Positions 1-7,450 are shown, numbered from the stretch's first letter. The stretch is DNA of 39,611 nt from Lachnospiraceae bacterium (GCA_017440375.1 JAFSHK010000023.1:1-39611); one strand, 5' to 3'. Numbers and translations: made by a program. The notes: generated by a model not told the origin, from the letters alone.

Positions 1-948
1 CATTTCTCTTCCGGTAATTTCTCTCATACAGAAAACATCCTCCATCAACGCATCCTCAATAATTCTTTCAATCGCTTTGCGCCCTTTTAATTCTTCCTCA
101 TACCAAGGAATTTCATAAATCGGGAGTGCTTGAAAAGTGTTCTTTATCTCTTCTATATACTGGCTCTGAATCTGCAGCCACTCATCGAAAAAGCGATTAT
201 CAATATCTTTTGGAAGAATACGGTTAATATAAAGTCCGTCTACGTTGAAATTATATAAATTCATGTACATATAATTGCGTTTGGTTTCCTCTACCACCAT
301 CTTCTCCGGTGTTGTCACAATTCTCACACTGGTAACTTCACGGTTCTTGAACAGTTCCTGCAATTCCTGTAATTTCAAATACAACCCCTCTATATCATTC
401 ATTGCTTTCTTATTCGGTAATTCAATTTTATAAAATGCTTTTGACACCGGAGACAGTAATTTGACTGCAACTTTTCCCAGCGGAAAAAGCTTCTCCATAT
501 ACCATGAAAGTAACTCCGGAAATTTAAGTAAAGATAACGTTTCTCCGGTCGGTGCACAATCTACAATAATCCGCTCATACACACCTTCTTTCTGAAGCTC
601 TGCAATTTTCAGCAGTGAAAAAAGTTCCTCCATTCCCGGCATTATTCCCATATTGCTTAGACCGTTATCTTCTGTCTCCGGCAACAGTTTGGTAATACAG
701 CTTATCAAGTCTTGAAAATCGTTCTCCATAACATATTCCGGATCGATTTCATAGGCATCCAGATTATCAAACAACGTTGCCGGCTCTTTTCCTAGTATTA
801 CACCAAAAATATCTCCCAGATTATGTGCCATGTCGGTACTGACTAATAGCGTTTTCTTGCCTTCTGCTGCACTTTTAATTGCATGTGCGGTTGCCACGCT
901 GCTTTTACCGACTCCGCCTTTTCCTGTAAAAATATAAATTCTGCTCAT
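1..948 (-). CDS. ArsA/GET3-family ATPase (C-terminus cut by window edge)
   Basis: Seen: the reading frame is open from the ATG at 948 to the left edge (316 codons), so the C-terminus is missing. The N-terminus carries the deviant P-loop GKGGVGKS (about residues 9-16), followed by a DMAHNLGDIF stretch that matches the ArsA signature DPAHSLGDVF, and IIVDCAPTGETL as the Walker B/switch II region. The start has a good ribosome site (AAGGAGAG, 951-958). Family knowledge: ArsA/GET3 proteins are cytoplasmic dimeric ATPases that couple ATP hydrolysis to arsenite efflux or membrane-protein handling; many Clostridia carry such genes without arsenite pumps. Context: it lies 134 bp downstream of a MarR regulator in the same direction. 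No arsB or arsR is visible, so arsenic resistance is not supported by the window. The family is confident; the substrate is unknown. Confidence 0.88.
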   Translation of the reverse strand, partial: MSRIYIFTGKGGVGKSSVATAHAIKSAAEGKKTLLVSTDMAHNLGDIFGVILGKEPATLFDNLDAYEIDPEYVMENDFQDLISCITKLLPETEDNGLSNMGIMPGMEELFSLLKIAELQKEGVYERIIVDCAPTGETLSLLKFPELLSWYMEKLFPLGKVAVKLLSPVSKAFYKIELPNKKAMNDIEGLYLKLQELQELFKNREVTSVRIVTTPEKMVVEETKRNYMYMNLYNFNVDGLYINRILPKDIDNRFFDEWLQIQSQYIEEIKNTFQALPIYEIPWYEEELKGRKAIERIIEDALMEDVFCMREITGREM

Positions 949-979
949 AACTCTCTCCTTTATTTCGGTTTTCGAATAG

Positions 980-997
980 TTCAGACTCCGAAGTATT
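980..997. promoter_or_regulatory. Degenerate second copy of the marR operator upstream of the ATPase gene
   Basis: The 18 bases match 13 of 18 positions of one face of the palindrome at 1603-1620, sharing the CGAAGTA core. The site lies about 30 bp upstream of the ATPase start codon. It may be a weak secondary binding site, but a chance match in AT-rich DNA is possible. Confidence 0.25.
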
Positions 998-1008
998 GTT
1001 TTATACGA

Positions 1009-1035
1009 AAGCAGCTGATAAAATAGCTGCTTTTT
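1009..1035. terminator. Hairpin between the MarR and ATPase genes
   Basis: An 8-bp perfect stem (AAGCAGCT / AGCTGCTT) encloses an 8-nt loop. A run of five T follows on the plus strand; on the minus strand, where both flanking genes are read, the tail is only TTTCG. It could be a partial terminator or attenuator between marR and the ATPase gene. Confidence 0.4.
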
Positions 1036-1082
1036 ATCTATTATCCTATTATTATTCTATTATTCACGTTTTACATTTTATA

Positions 1083-1577
1083 TTATTGTATTTCGATTTT
1101 TCGCACTTTTTTCTGTTCTTTATCTCTCTTTCGTTCTTGCTTTAACACGTGCATAGTCTGCTGTGCCATTTTATAAAAAAGTTCCATTTCCTCTTTTGAA
1201 AAAGAAGCCATAATACGCATTGCATAATATGTTATTTCATCAGCAAGTGCCTGTACCTGCATATTTCCTTTTTCTGTCAGTTCTATAATAACAACTCTTT
1301 TATCTTCTTTTGACCGATTTCTTGTAATGAATTCTTGTTTTTCCATTTTAGCAATAATACCCGTCGCCGTATTCAGCGGAACATGTATATACTCGGCTAT
1401 CTCCGTCATATTTGCTTCGCCCTTCCGGTAAAGAAGCCAGAAAATCATGACTTCATTCTTGGAACAGTTTAAAAGAATATTACTCCAGATATCCGTTGAT
1501 AATACTTCTTTTATTTCTTCAATAAACTGAAATATATCCTTCTGAAAATCCAATCCATCTATACTGCTGTTTTTCAC
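1083..1577 (-). CDS. MarR-family transcriptional regulator
   Basis: A 164-residue protein with the MarR layout: helical N-terminus, a winged helix-turn-helix at about residues 45-110 (MTEIAEYIHVPLNTATGIIAKMEKQEFITR, then the RSKEDKRVVIIELTEKG wing) and a C-terminal dimerisation helix ending in a lysine/arginine-rich tail. The start is GTG at 1577, supported by GGGGAGGG five bases upstream. MarR proteins are dimeric DNA-binding repressors that usually sense small phenolic or lipophilic ligands. The gene has its own strong promoter, overlapped by a palindrome, so autoregulation is likely. The ATPase gene downstream reads the same way and is the obvious candidate target. The ligand cannot be read from the sequence. 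Confidence 0.9.
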   Translation of the reverse strand: MKNSSIDGLDFQKDIFQFIEEIKEVLSTDIWSNILLNCSKNEVMIFWLLYRKGEANMTEIAEYIHVPLNTATGIIAKMEKQEFITRNRSKEDKRVVIIELTEKGNMQVQALADEITYYAMRIMASFSKEEMELFYKMAQQTMHVLKQERKRDKEQKKVRKIEIQ

Positions 1578-1596
1578 TTTTCCCTCCCCACAAAAT

Positions 1597-1621
1597 AATT
1601 ATTTCGAACATCGAAGTAATT
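1597..1621. promoter_or_regulatory. Palindromic operator of the MarR regulator
   Basis: The core TTCGA-ACA-TCGAA (1603-1615) extends to ATTA/TAAT flanks, giving a 25-bp palindrome with one mismatched pair (1602/1616). It sits immediately downstream of the marR -10 box, covering the expected transcription start, where a bound dimer would block transcription. Assignment to the adjacent MarR protein is inference from position and symmetry. Confidence 0.7.
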
Positions 1622-1623
1622 TA

Positions 1624-1652
1624 ATTCTATACGCGAACTATTTATTTGTCAA
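1624..1652 (-). promoter_or_regulatory. Promoter of the marR-ATPase unit
   Basis: On the minus strand: -35 TTGACA (1647-1652), a 17-bp spacer and -10 TAGAAT (1624-1629). This is near consensus for the housekeeping sigma factor, and the palindrome overlaps the start site. Confidence 0.75.
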
Positions 1653-1676
1653 GTGATTTAAAGAAAGAATTTCTAT

Positions 1677-1706
1677 TTGCAATTGCCTTTTTTCTCCGAA
1701 TATGCT
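1677..1706 (+). promoter_or_regulatory. Probable promoter of the queT leader
   Basis: TTGCAA (1677-1682) and TATGCT (1701-1706) with an 18-bp spacer. Transcription from about 1713 would begin just before the structured leader. The -10 box is only moderate. Confidence 0.45.
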
Positions 1707-1724
1707 ACACTTGCTAAGTTGCAA

Positions 1725-1800
1725 AGCCCTAAAAACAAGGTCTTATGGGCTAGGTATGCACCTGCATACCAAAAACCGAGTGTTCGAGACCTTCCACTCG
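1725..1800 (+). promoter_or_regulatory. Structured leader RNA, probable preQ1 riboswitch
   Basis: Three stems can be read directly: AGCCC/GGGCT (1725-1729 with 1747-1751), GGTATGC/GCATACC (1753-1759 with 1764-1770) and CGAGTG/CACTCG (1777-1782 with 1795-1800). The loop of the first stem holds AAGGTCT (1737-1743), a perfect 7-nt complement of AGACCTT (1787-1793) in the loop of the third stem, so the RNA can form a kissing loop or pseudoknot around the middle hairpin. A five-A run precedes the third stem. The element ends 13 nt before the ribosome site of a QueT-family gene. Known preQ1 riboswitches precede queT and are pseudoknots with an inserted hairpin (classes II and III), which fits in outline. 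I cannot match this sequence to a published consensus, so the ligand is inferred from the gene. Confidence 0.55.
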
Positions 1801-1823
1801 TAAAACAAAACTAAAGGAGACAA

Positions 1824-2342
1824 ATGAATATGAAAAAGAAAGAAACTACTTTTCTAACGCAAGCGGCTATGATTGCCGCTCTCTATGTTGTGCTTACATT
1901 TATAGCCAACGCTTTCGGACTTGCTAATTTTGCAATTCAGGTCCGTTTTTCAGAGGCACTTACCATTCTGCCCTACTTTACACCCGCTGCAATACCAGGT
2001 TTATTTATCGGCTGTCTTCTCAGCAACATTTTGACCGGATGTGCTTTGCCGGACATTCTTTTTGGCAGCCTAGCAACCTTAATTGGTGCACTCGGTACTT
2101 ATGCACTGCGAAAATGGAAATGGTGCGCTCCGATTATTCCGATTCTATCCAATGCTTTTATTGTTCCGCTGGTATTGATTTATGGATATGGTTTAACAAT
2201 TGATGGATTTTCGGTTGCATACTGCTATGGTTACTATTTTCTGACCGTTGGTGCTGGCGAGATTATTTCCTGTGGTATTCTGGGCATGCTTTTACTATTT
2301 ACCTTAGCGAAATACCGCAATAGGCTCTTTCCGGTAATATAG
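1824..2342 (+). CDS. queT: QueT-family ECF transporter S component (queuosine precursor uptake)
   Basis: A 172-residue integral membrane protein with five to six hydrophobic segments. The N-terminal AAMIAALYVVLTF and the VRFSEALTILPYFTPAAIPGLFIGC stretch are typical of the QueT (COG4708) substrate-binding component of energy-coupling-factor transporters, which capture preQ0/preQ1-type queuosine precursors and dock on a shared EcfA/A'/T module; none of that module is in the window. Two starts are possible: ATG 1824, 4 nt after GGAG (1816-1819), or ATG 1830, 10 nt after it. The first is used here, though neither spacing is ideal. The structured leader upstream suggests translational control by the transported compound. 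A strong terminator follows at 2377. Confidence 0.88.
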   Translation: MNMKKKETTFLTQAAMIAALYVVLTFIANAFGLANFAIQVRFSEALTILPYFTPAAIPGLFIGCLLSNILTGCALPDILFGSLATLIGALGTYALRKWKWCAPIIPILSNAFIVPLVLIYGYGLTIDGFSVAYCYGYYFLTVGAGEIISCGILGMLLLFTLAKYRNRLFPVI

Positions 2343-2376
2343 AAATTGATGAGATTATTTCTTGTAACAAAGCCAA

Positions 2377-2416
2377 ATGGTCACACTGCTTTATCTGCAA
2401 TGTGACCATCTTTTTT
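2377..2416. terminator. Bidirectional terminator between queT and the metallo-beta-lactamase gene
   Basis: A 9-bp perfect stem ATGGTCACA/TGTGACCAT (2377-2385 with 2401-2409), extended by TGC/GCA, is followed by CTTTTTT on the plus strand. The two flanking genes converge here. Confidence 0.85.
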
Positions 2417-3911
2417 ATGGATTACAATTTTGACAAGCTTCATATCCATCTTCCATAATTTCTTCTCTGGAAAGCTTGGATGTTTCTTTATTCTCTTCTG
2501 CCATCTCGTCCACACTGGCACAATCCGGCAAATGGAATTTCATCGTATTCGTATTTAAAATATATTCTCCGTCATAATCTGTCTTCTCACTATCCGACTC
2601 AGCTTCTACCAGCTCATCAGTATCTCCCTCGTCATCATCGCGTCCACCACTCAATGTACGTTCACCAGCCTGCCATGAAGTCGTAGGTGCACAATTCCAC
2701 GTAATCTCTTTGCCATCGGATGTTGCAACGATACTACCCTGTTCATCTGTCCGGAATACATCTACATCCATAGTCCGCAAATTATTGAGAACTTCTGCAT
2801 GCGGATGTCCGTAGCTGTTACCTTCCTCACAACTGATAACGGCATAAGCCGGGCTGACTGCATTTAAAAAGTTGCTACTGGAAGAACTACTGCTGCCATG
2901 ATGCCCCACTTGATAAACATCTGCATCTACACTATTCCCGTTCACAAGCATATCTGCCTCTGCCTGTATTTCTGCATCGCCTGTGAATAGAAATGTATTC
3001 TCGCCATGTGTTACCATAAGCGCAATCGACGAATCATTTGCATTATTATATGTATTTACCGGCGCCAGAATCTGAAATGTTGCATTTCCCAAATTGTAAG
3101 TACTGCCCGTATTCGGGGTAGCCGCCTCAATCAACTGATCATCCAAAGCCTGTATCAACTTATGATAAGCCGTTGTATCCTTTTTATAATTTGACACAAA
3201 AACATGATTCACATCGAATTTGGTTAACACAACCGGAGCACCACCTATATGGTCACTGTCCGGATGGGTTAAAATCAAGTAATCCAGTGTTTCAACACCT
3301 TGTTTACGCAAATAATTCCAAATGACCGTTCCTTTGGTATCATCTCCGGCATCAATTAACATATATTGTCCGCCGCATTTAATCAATGTTGCATCGCCCT
3401 GTCCCACATCCAAAAAATGCACTTCCAGACGCGAAGGTTCTGGGATATCATTTGTTGTTTCCTGCGAGATCTTCTTCTCTGTATCGGACTTATCTTCTGT
3501 GTCTGTTAACGCATCTTTCCCTGCATCGTCGCTTTGTACAGAATCATTCTCTCCTACATCATTTCTTTGTGTCGAATCATCTTCCACAACGCTCATATGT
3601 ATGGTGCTGATAGAACCTGCCGTTTTCGCATTGGATTTAGTTTCCTCTTCTGCTCTCTCCTTATTGGCGGCGAGCATTCCACCTGCAAAAGCAAGCACCA
3701 AAGCAAGTAAAAAACCAATCAAAGCAAAAATACCCTTACCGGCTTTGTTTCCGGTAAGCTTTCTAAGCAGACTATGCGTTGCCGGCAGACAAAGTAAAGT
3801 TGCTAACAGAAACAATACTCCTGCCGGAATACTTGTCATAAATCCCCCTACTGTTATAACACCCAGCAGGACAGAAATTGCATACAAAATGATATCTCTA
3901 ATAATACTCAC
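2415..3911 (-). CDS. Membrane-anchored ComEC-like metallo-beta-lactamase-fold protein
   Basis: A 498-residue protein. Two to three hydrophobic segments lie within residues 1-80, then an acidic low-complexity linker (about 84-158), then a metallo-beta-lactamase domain of the ComEC/Rec2 type (about 160-405): VHFLDVGQGDATLI, the metal motif THPDSDH (215-221), TGD (309-311) and GHHGS (335-339). A second acidic linker leads to a C-terminal cysteine motif (HLPDCAS ... CQNCNP) resembling the small zinc-binding tails of secreted clostridial hydrolases. The start is GTG 3911 with AAGGAG upstream. Full-length ComEC has a channel domain that is absent, so this is probably an extracytoplasmic hydrolase, perhaps a nuclease or phosphodiesterase, and not a DNA uptake channel. 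The substrate is unknown. An insertion-like palindromic element lies directly upstream. Confidence 0.82.
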   Translation of the reverse strand: MSIIRDIILYAISVLLGVITVGGFMTSIPAGVLFLLATLLCLPATHSLLRKLTGNKAGKGIFALIGFLLALVLAFAGGMLAANKERAEEETKSNAKTAGSISTIHMSVVEDDSTQRNDVGENDSVQSDDAGKDALTDTEDKSDTEKKISQETTNDIPEPSRLEVHFLDVGQGDATLIKCGGQYMLIDAGDDTKGTVIWNYLRKQGVETLDYLILTHPDSDHIGGAPVVLTKFDVNHVFVSNYKKDTTAYHKLIQALDDQLIEAATPNTGSTYNLGNATFQILAPVNTYNNANDSSIALMVTHGENTFLFTGDAEIQAEADMLVNGNSVDADVYQVGHHGSSSSSSSNFLNAVSPAYAVISCEEGNSYGHPHAEVLNNLRTMDVDVFRTDEQGSIVATSDGKEITWNCAPTTSWQAGERTLSGGRDDDEGDTDELVEAESDSEKTDYDGEYILNTNTMKFHLPDCASVDEMAEENKETSKLSREEIMEDGYEACQNCNP

Positions 3912-3930
3912 TTGTTATCTCCTTGTACAT

Positions 3931-4160
3931 TTAAAATAATTAGGTGATTGCGAAACTCATATTTACTTGGTAGAAATTGTACATAATTAACAAACCATCG
4001 CAGGCACGCTTGCGCTACGCTCGTTCCGTAATGGTACATAAGACGCTAAAGTACAGCGTCTAAGTACCAACGGACTCACAGTACCTGCTTATGGTACTTG
4101 TTAATCATGCACAATTTAATCTAAACAATTTTGAGTTTCGCAAACGCCTATTAAAATAAT
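3931..4160. mobile_element. MITE-like palindromic element with 10-bp target duplication
   Basis: The element proper spans 3941-4150 (210 bp). Its first and last 53 bases are inverted repeats that align without gaps, 41 of 53 matching; the outer ends read TAGGTGATTGCGAAACTCA and TAGGCGTTTGCGAAACTCA. Both ends are flanked by the identical direct repeat TTAAAATAAT (3931-3940 and 4151-4160). The interior continues as inverted repeats (GGTAC, AGACGCT/AGCGTCT), so a transcript would fold into one long hairpin. No reading frame or transposase is present. Inverted termini plus a target duplication are the marks of a non-autonomous transposable element; the family is not recognised. It sits between the end of the YczE operon and the start of the metallo-beta-lactamase gene. 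Confidence 0.85.
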
Positions 4161-4163
4161 TTA

Positions 4164-4814
4164 TCAAAGAATATCTTCGTCCTTACCAAACAGCTTACGT
4201 GTAAAATGTTTATTGAAAAAATCAATCACCGGTCCGAGTCCAAGCGCCGATACCAGTGTACCAAGTCCTATAATACCACCTGATAAGAAACAGATAAAAG
4301 CACAAATTGCATCTGTACAAATACGATGCCAGAAATATGAAAACTTCGGTATCTTCTTCGTCATAATCAACGAAAGACTATCGTAAGGTGAAGCACCTAC
4401 ATTCGGAGTCTGGTACATTGAAACACCTAATCCGGTAACAATTGTCCCAAGCAGCATAATAAGAATCTGAACAACCATACTCTCCGGCTTTGTGAACCAT
4501 GTAATCCACAATTCATAGAAAAATGTTGTTATGTACCCTACAAAAAAGGCATTTACAATCGTTCCTGCGCCAATAAATTCTTTGCCGAACACTACTTCCA
4601 ATACGAATACTGCAATATTAGCAAAAACAAGAAAATTAGCATAAGCAATTCCCGCCACATCGGAAAGCGCCATAATCATACCGCTGTACGGATCATTTCC
4701 CAAACCCGCAAATTTGAAAATACTAATCCCTATTCCCAGAAAAATATTTCCTATCACCATAACAACAAAGCGTTTCCAACCTATTTTCTTAAAATATTGA
4801 CTTATTGCATTCAT
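4164..4814 (-). CDS. YczE/YitT-type integral membrane protein
   Basis: A 216-residue membrane protein with about five to six hydrophobic segments. The repeated motifs FKFAGLGNDPYSGMIMALSD and MYQTPNVGASPYDSLSL are the paired loops of the YczE/YyaS family, whose transport or signalling role is not settled. A longer frame is open upstream to 4904, but the ATG at 4814 is preferred: it overlaps the TGA of the glycosylase gene as ATGA, and GGAAGGA lies about 10 nt upstream inside that gene. The arrangement implies translational coupling. It is the last gene of the five-gene HAD-ROK-MFS unit, and its stop codon lies directly beside the MITE target duplication. Confidence 0.75.
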   Translation of the reverse strand: MNAISQYFKKIGWKRFVVMVIGNIFLGIGISIFKFAGLGNDPYSGMIMALSDVAGIAYANFLVFANIAVFVLEVVFGKEFIGAGTIVNAFFVGYITTFFYELWITWFTKPESMVVQILIMLLGTIVTGLGVSMYQTPNVGASPYDSLSLIMTKKIPKFSYFWHRICTDAICAFICFLSGGIIGLGTLVSALGLGPVIDFFNKHFTRKLFGKDEDIL

Positions 4815-5287
4815 GTTATTTTTTCCTTCCATTCCGCAATCAATCGTTCCAAACTCCACGCCGCATTCGCCGGACTGGTCGAAGGAAGCATAATATCGTC
4901 CCAACCAATTTGTTTACGGATATATTTTTGATAATACTTATGAGCTGTACCACCATTGGTATATATTTTCTCAATTTCTGTTTCCTGCAACAATTTTCCG
5001 ATATCATTCGGTATCACATTTCTAATACTGCTGTCGCTGGAGCCGGAAATCTCGCAACTGGAAATCACATCCCACATCGCCATTTGATGAGATAATATCA
5101 TAGCTTTCTTTTCCTCCATCGTAACAGGAATTTTGCAGTCAAAAACTGCTGCCATCACTTTCCAGTACCGATTCTGCGGATGATGATAGAAAAACTGCCC
5201 TTCTCTGGATTTCACACTCGGAAAAGAACCTAAAATCAATATTTTAGAGTTTTTATCATACAGTGGCGGTATATTATGATGTTCCAT
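4811..5287 (-). CDS. Hypoxanthine-DNA glycosylase (uracil-DNA glycosylase superfamily)
   Basis: A 158-residue protein, the usual length of the small deoxyinosine glycosylases (UDG family 6). It shows ILILGSFPSVKSREGQFFYHHPQNRYW near the N-terminus, the family's signature first motif and the following helix, and LPSTSPANA near the C-terminus, the DNA-contacting loop. Such enzymes remove hypoxanthine arising from deaminated adenine and start base-excision repair in the cytoplasm. The gene starts within the last 14 nt of the MFS gene and ends overlapping the next start codon, so it is locked into a sugar-type operon with no other repair gene nearby. Inosine or uracil preference cannot be fixed from sequence alone. 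Confidence 0.8.
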   Translation of the reverse strand: MEHHNIPPLYDKNSKILILGSFPSVKSREGQFFYHHPQNRYWKVMAAVFDCKIPVTMEEKKAMILSHQMAMWDVISSCEISGSSDSSIRNVIPNDIGKLLQETEIEKIYTNGGTAHKYYQKYIRKQIGWDDIMLPSTSPANAAWSLERLIAEWKEKIT

Positions 5288-6455
5288 TACCTTTCCCCTT
5301 TTTGCTTACTCGATTCAGCTTCTCTACCATCATAACCATTATTACAACAAACAGCAAGAGGTAAAGTGGATAAAATTGTATACTGATACGTTCTGCAAGA
5401 AATCCAAATACAGGAGGCATGAATGTTGAACCTACATAAGCACATGCCATCTGCATTCCCATAATCGCCTGCGACAATTCCGGTCCGAAATTCTCCGGTG
5501 TCTCATGCAAAAGACTCGGATAAATCGGTGCACAGCCAAGTCCAATCGCCACAAGTCCCAAAAGTGTTACATATTCTCCTAACGGCAGAAATAAAATCAG
5601 CACACCAATTCCAGCAATCGTCTGTCCTAAACGAACCATCTTCTTGTCACCCAGCTTACTTGTAATAAAACCGCTTAAAAATCTGCCAAAGGTAATTCCC
5701 AGATAAAATAAAGATGCCCACGTTGCTGCCTTTTCTGCCGAAATACCTTTCTCCAAAACCATATAGCTACTTGCCCACAGTCCTGTCGTGGATTCCAACG
5801 CACAATAACAGAAAAAAGCGCACAGTACCGCTTTTGCTCCCGGTAATCTAATCAGTTCTTTCATACCTAAACTTTGATGCCCGCCATGCTCTTCTTCCGT
5901 TTTATGGCTCATCTTTTTCCACATCGGCAAGGATACAAACAACGCCGCTGTCAGTACAATTTGAATTATTGCTATGCTAAGATAGCCCAAATTCCATCCT
6001 TTTCCTCCGGTCAGACAAATTCCCATCACATACGGTCCTGCTGTGGCTCCAATTCCCCAGAAGCAATGCAGCCAGCTCATATGACGCGACTCATAGTGCA
6101 ATGCTACAAAATTATTGAGTGCCGCATCCACACTTCCTGCTCCCAAACCATACGGAATTGCCCATAGACAAAGCTGCCAGAACTCGCCGGATACCGAAAA
6201 TCCCAAAAGTGCTGCTGCAGTCATGCACACGCTGACCGCCGTTACAAGTCCGGTTCCGAATTTACGAATCATTTTGTCACTATACAAACTGGAAATAATC
6301 GTTCCCCCTGCAATAATCATAGACACAATCCCTGCATAAGAAACCGGTACATCCATCTGTCCATACATACTTGGCCACGCAGAACCAAGCAACGCGTCCG
6401 GTAATCCCAAACTAATAAACGATATATAAATAATAACTAACAAAATTGATGTCAT
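5274..6455 (-). CDS. Major facilitator superfamily transporter
   Basis: A 393-residue protein with about 12 hydrophobic segments in two halves separated by a hydrophilic loop (MWKKMSHKTEEEHGGHQSLG, about residues 178-197). The loop-2 motif SDKMIRKFGTG near residue 58 matches the MFS signature, and SKLGDKKMVRLG repeats it in the second half. The N-terminal ISFISLGLPDALLGSAWPSM resembles the fucose/glucose-proton symporter (FHS) branch. The start is ATG 6455 with GAGGAAAAG upstream. It follows the ROK regulator by 17 nt, so a sugar or sugar-derived substrate is likely by context; the exact one is not readable. Confidence 0.85.
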   Translation of the reverse strand: MTSILLVIIYISFISLGLPDALLGSAWPSMYGQMDVPVSYAGIVSMIIAGGTIISSLYSDKMIRKFGTGLVTAVSVCMTAAALLGFSVSGEFWQLCLWAIPYGLGAGSVDAALNNFVALHYESRHMSWLHCFWGIGATAGPYVMGICLTGGKGWNLGYLSIAIIQIVLTAALFVSLPMWKKMSHKTEEEHGGHQSLGMKELIRLPGAKAVLCAFFCYCALESTTGLWASSYMVLEKGISAEKAATWASLFYLGITFGRFLSGFITSKLGDKKMVRLGQTIAGIGVLILFLPLGEYVTLLGLVAIGLGCAPIYPSLLHETPENFGPELSQAIMGMQMACAYVGSTFMPPVFGFLAERISIQFYPLYLLLFVVIMVMMVEKLNRVSKKGKGNGTS

Positions 6456-6472
6456 TTTCTTTTCCTCACTGT

Positions 6473-7450
6473 TTATGTTATTTCCCGCAATGCAAGTTGA
6501 ATCATCCCTACTGCAAAATCTTCTTGAAGTCCTTGCTTAATTTCTATCTCCGGAAGCAACATTTTTTCTACAGAGTCCTTGCAGTTCTTCTCCAGTTTCT
6601 CAAGTAATTCTTCTCCCATTATCTCACTGTATAACACCAGTCTGTCCGGATTGTAGAAGCAAAAAAGTGCCCGCATCGCTTGTAGCAGAAAATCTTCTAC
6701 CGCTTCTTTTTCATAAGAAAAGTTTTCCCAATCAATGTATGGAGGCAACATTTTGATTTCCCCTATCAATCCATTACGGCCTTTCTGCACCTTTCCGTCC
6801 AGACAAATTCCTGCTCCCGGTGGATATTTTGTCGGCATATAAATACCTGCGATACAACCAATCTGTTTCTCTTCTTCCTGCATAGCATATCCAAAAACTG
6901 CCGCATTCGTGTCATTTTCAATTAACACTTTCCGATTAAACTTATCATATAGGTGCTTTTTTAAATCTACATTTAACAATTCAGGGTAATCACTTGCCAA
7001 AATTATACCTTCGCATGCTACTACCGGAAGTCCCATTGCAATAATTTGAATTGCCGGATATTTTTCAAGCATACTCTCAATCATATCATCATAGCTCTCT
7101 TTATCAATATCAGGCATACTTACTTCAAATTTTTCAATGCTGTTTCCGTATAAATCACATACTCTGTAAACCGCTGTATCCACACGATTTTTCTCATACA
7201 TATAAATAACCAGTGCAAGTCTGACTCGTTCATTGAACCGATAAGTAGCTGCCGGTCTGCCTAATTTCGGCTGTACAATTTCTCCTTCAAAGGCTTCTCC
7301 TTCTGCCAGAAGTGTTTTCATTAAAGATTGAATGGTGACAACACTCAGCCCCGTTTTCTCTGCCAATTGTGATTTTGTTGCTTCTTTCTCTTTTCGCAAA
7401 ACATCCCGCAATAGTTTCAAATTTTCATCTTTAATCAAATTTCCCGACAT
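6473..7450 (-). CDS. ROK-family transcriptional regulator
   Basis: A 325-residue protein. An N-terminal winged helix (KSQLAEKTGLSVVTIQSLMKTLLAEG, about residues 26-55) leads to a ROK sugar-kinase-like domain with ENDTNAAVFGYAM (the ROK phosphate/sugar-binding motif) and GLIGEI. The usual ROK zinc cluster CxCGxxGC is absent after GLIGEI, and the C-terminal part is short, so the kinase fold probably works only as a sensor. The chosen start, ATG 7450, overlaps the upstream stop as TGATG and has AGGGG 8 nt upstream; a GTG at 7459 is possible. ROK regulators bind sugars or phosphosugars and control neighbouring catabolic genes; the 25-bp palindrome at 8213 is its likely operator. Confidence 0.85.
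   Translation of the reverse strand: MSGNLIKDENLKLLRDVLRKEKEATKSQLAEKTGLSVVTIQSLMKTLLAEGEAFEGEIVQPKLGRPAATYRFNERVRLALVIYMYEKNRVDTAVYRVCDLYGNSIEKFEVSMPDIDKESYDDMIESMLEKYPAIQIIAMGLPVVACEGIILASDYPELLNVDLKKHLYDKFNRKVLIENDTNAAVFGYAMQEEEKQIGCIAGIYMPTKYPPGAGICLDGKVQKGRNGLIGEIKMLPPYIDWENFSYEKEAVEDFLLQAMRALFCFYNPDRLVLYSEIMGEELLEKLEKNCKDSVEKMLLPEIEIKQGLQEDFAVGMIQLALREIT

Noticed and set aside
1-948. Arsenic-resistance operon
   Set aside because: Only the ATPase is seen; no arsB, arsD or arsR is in the window and the regulator is MarR-type.
2415-3911. Complete ComEC competence channel
   Set aside because: Only the metallo-beta-lactamase domain is present; the channel segments and OB domain are missing.
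3322-3939. 205-codon plus-strand frame opposite the metallo-beta-lactamase gene
   Set aside because: It is the antisense of a clear gene; its Ser/Pro-rich content mirrors the acidic linker and there is no ribosome site.
4805-5095. 96-codon plus-strand frame over the glycosylase gene
   Set aside because: Antisense of a gene with clear family motifs.
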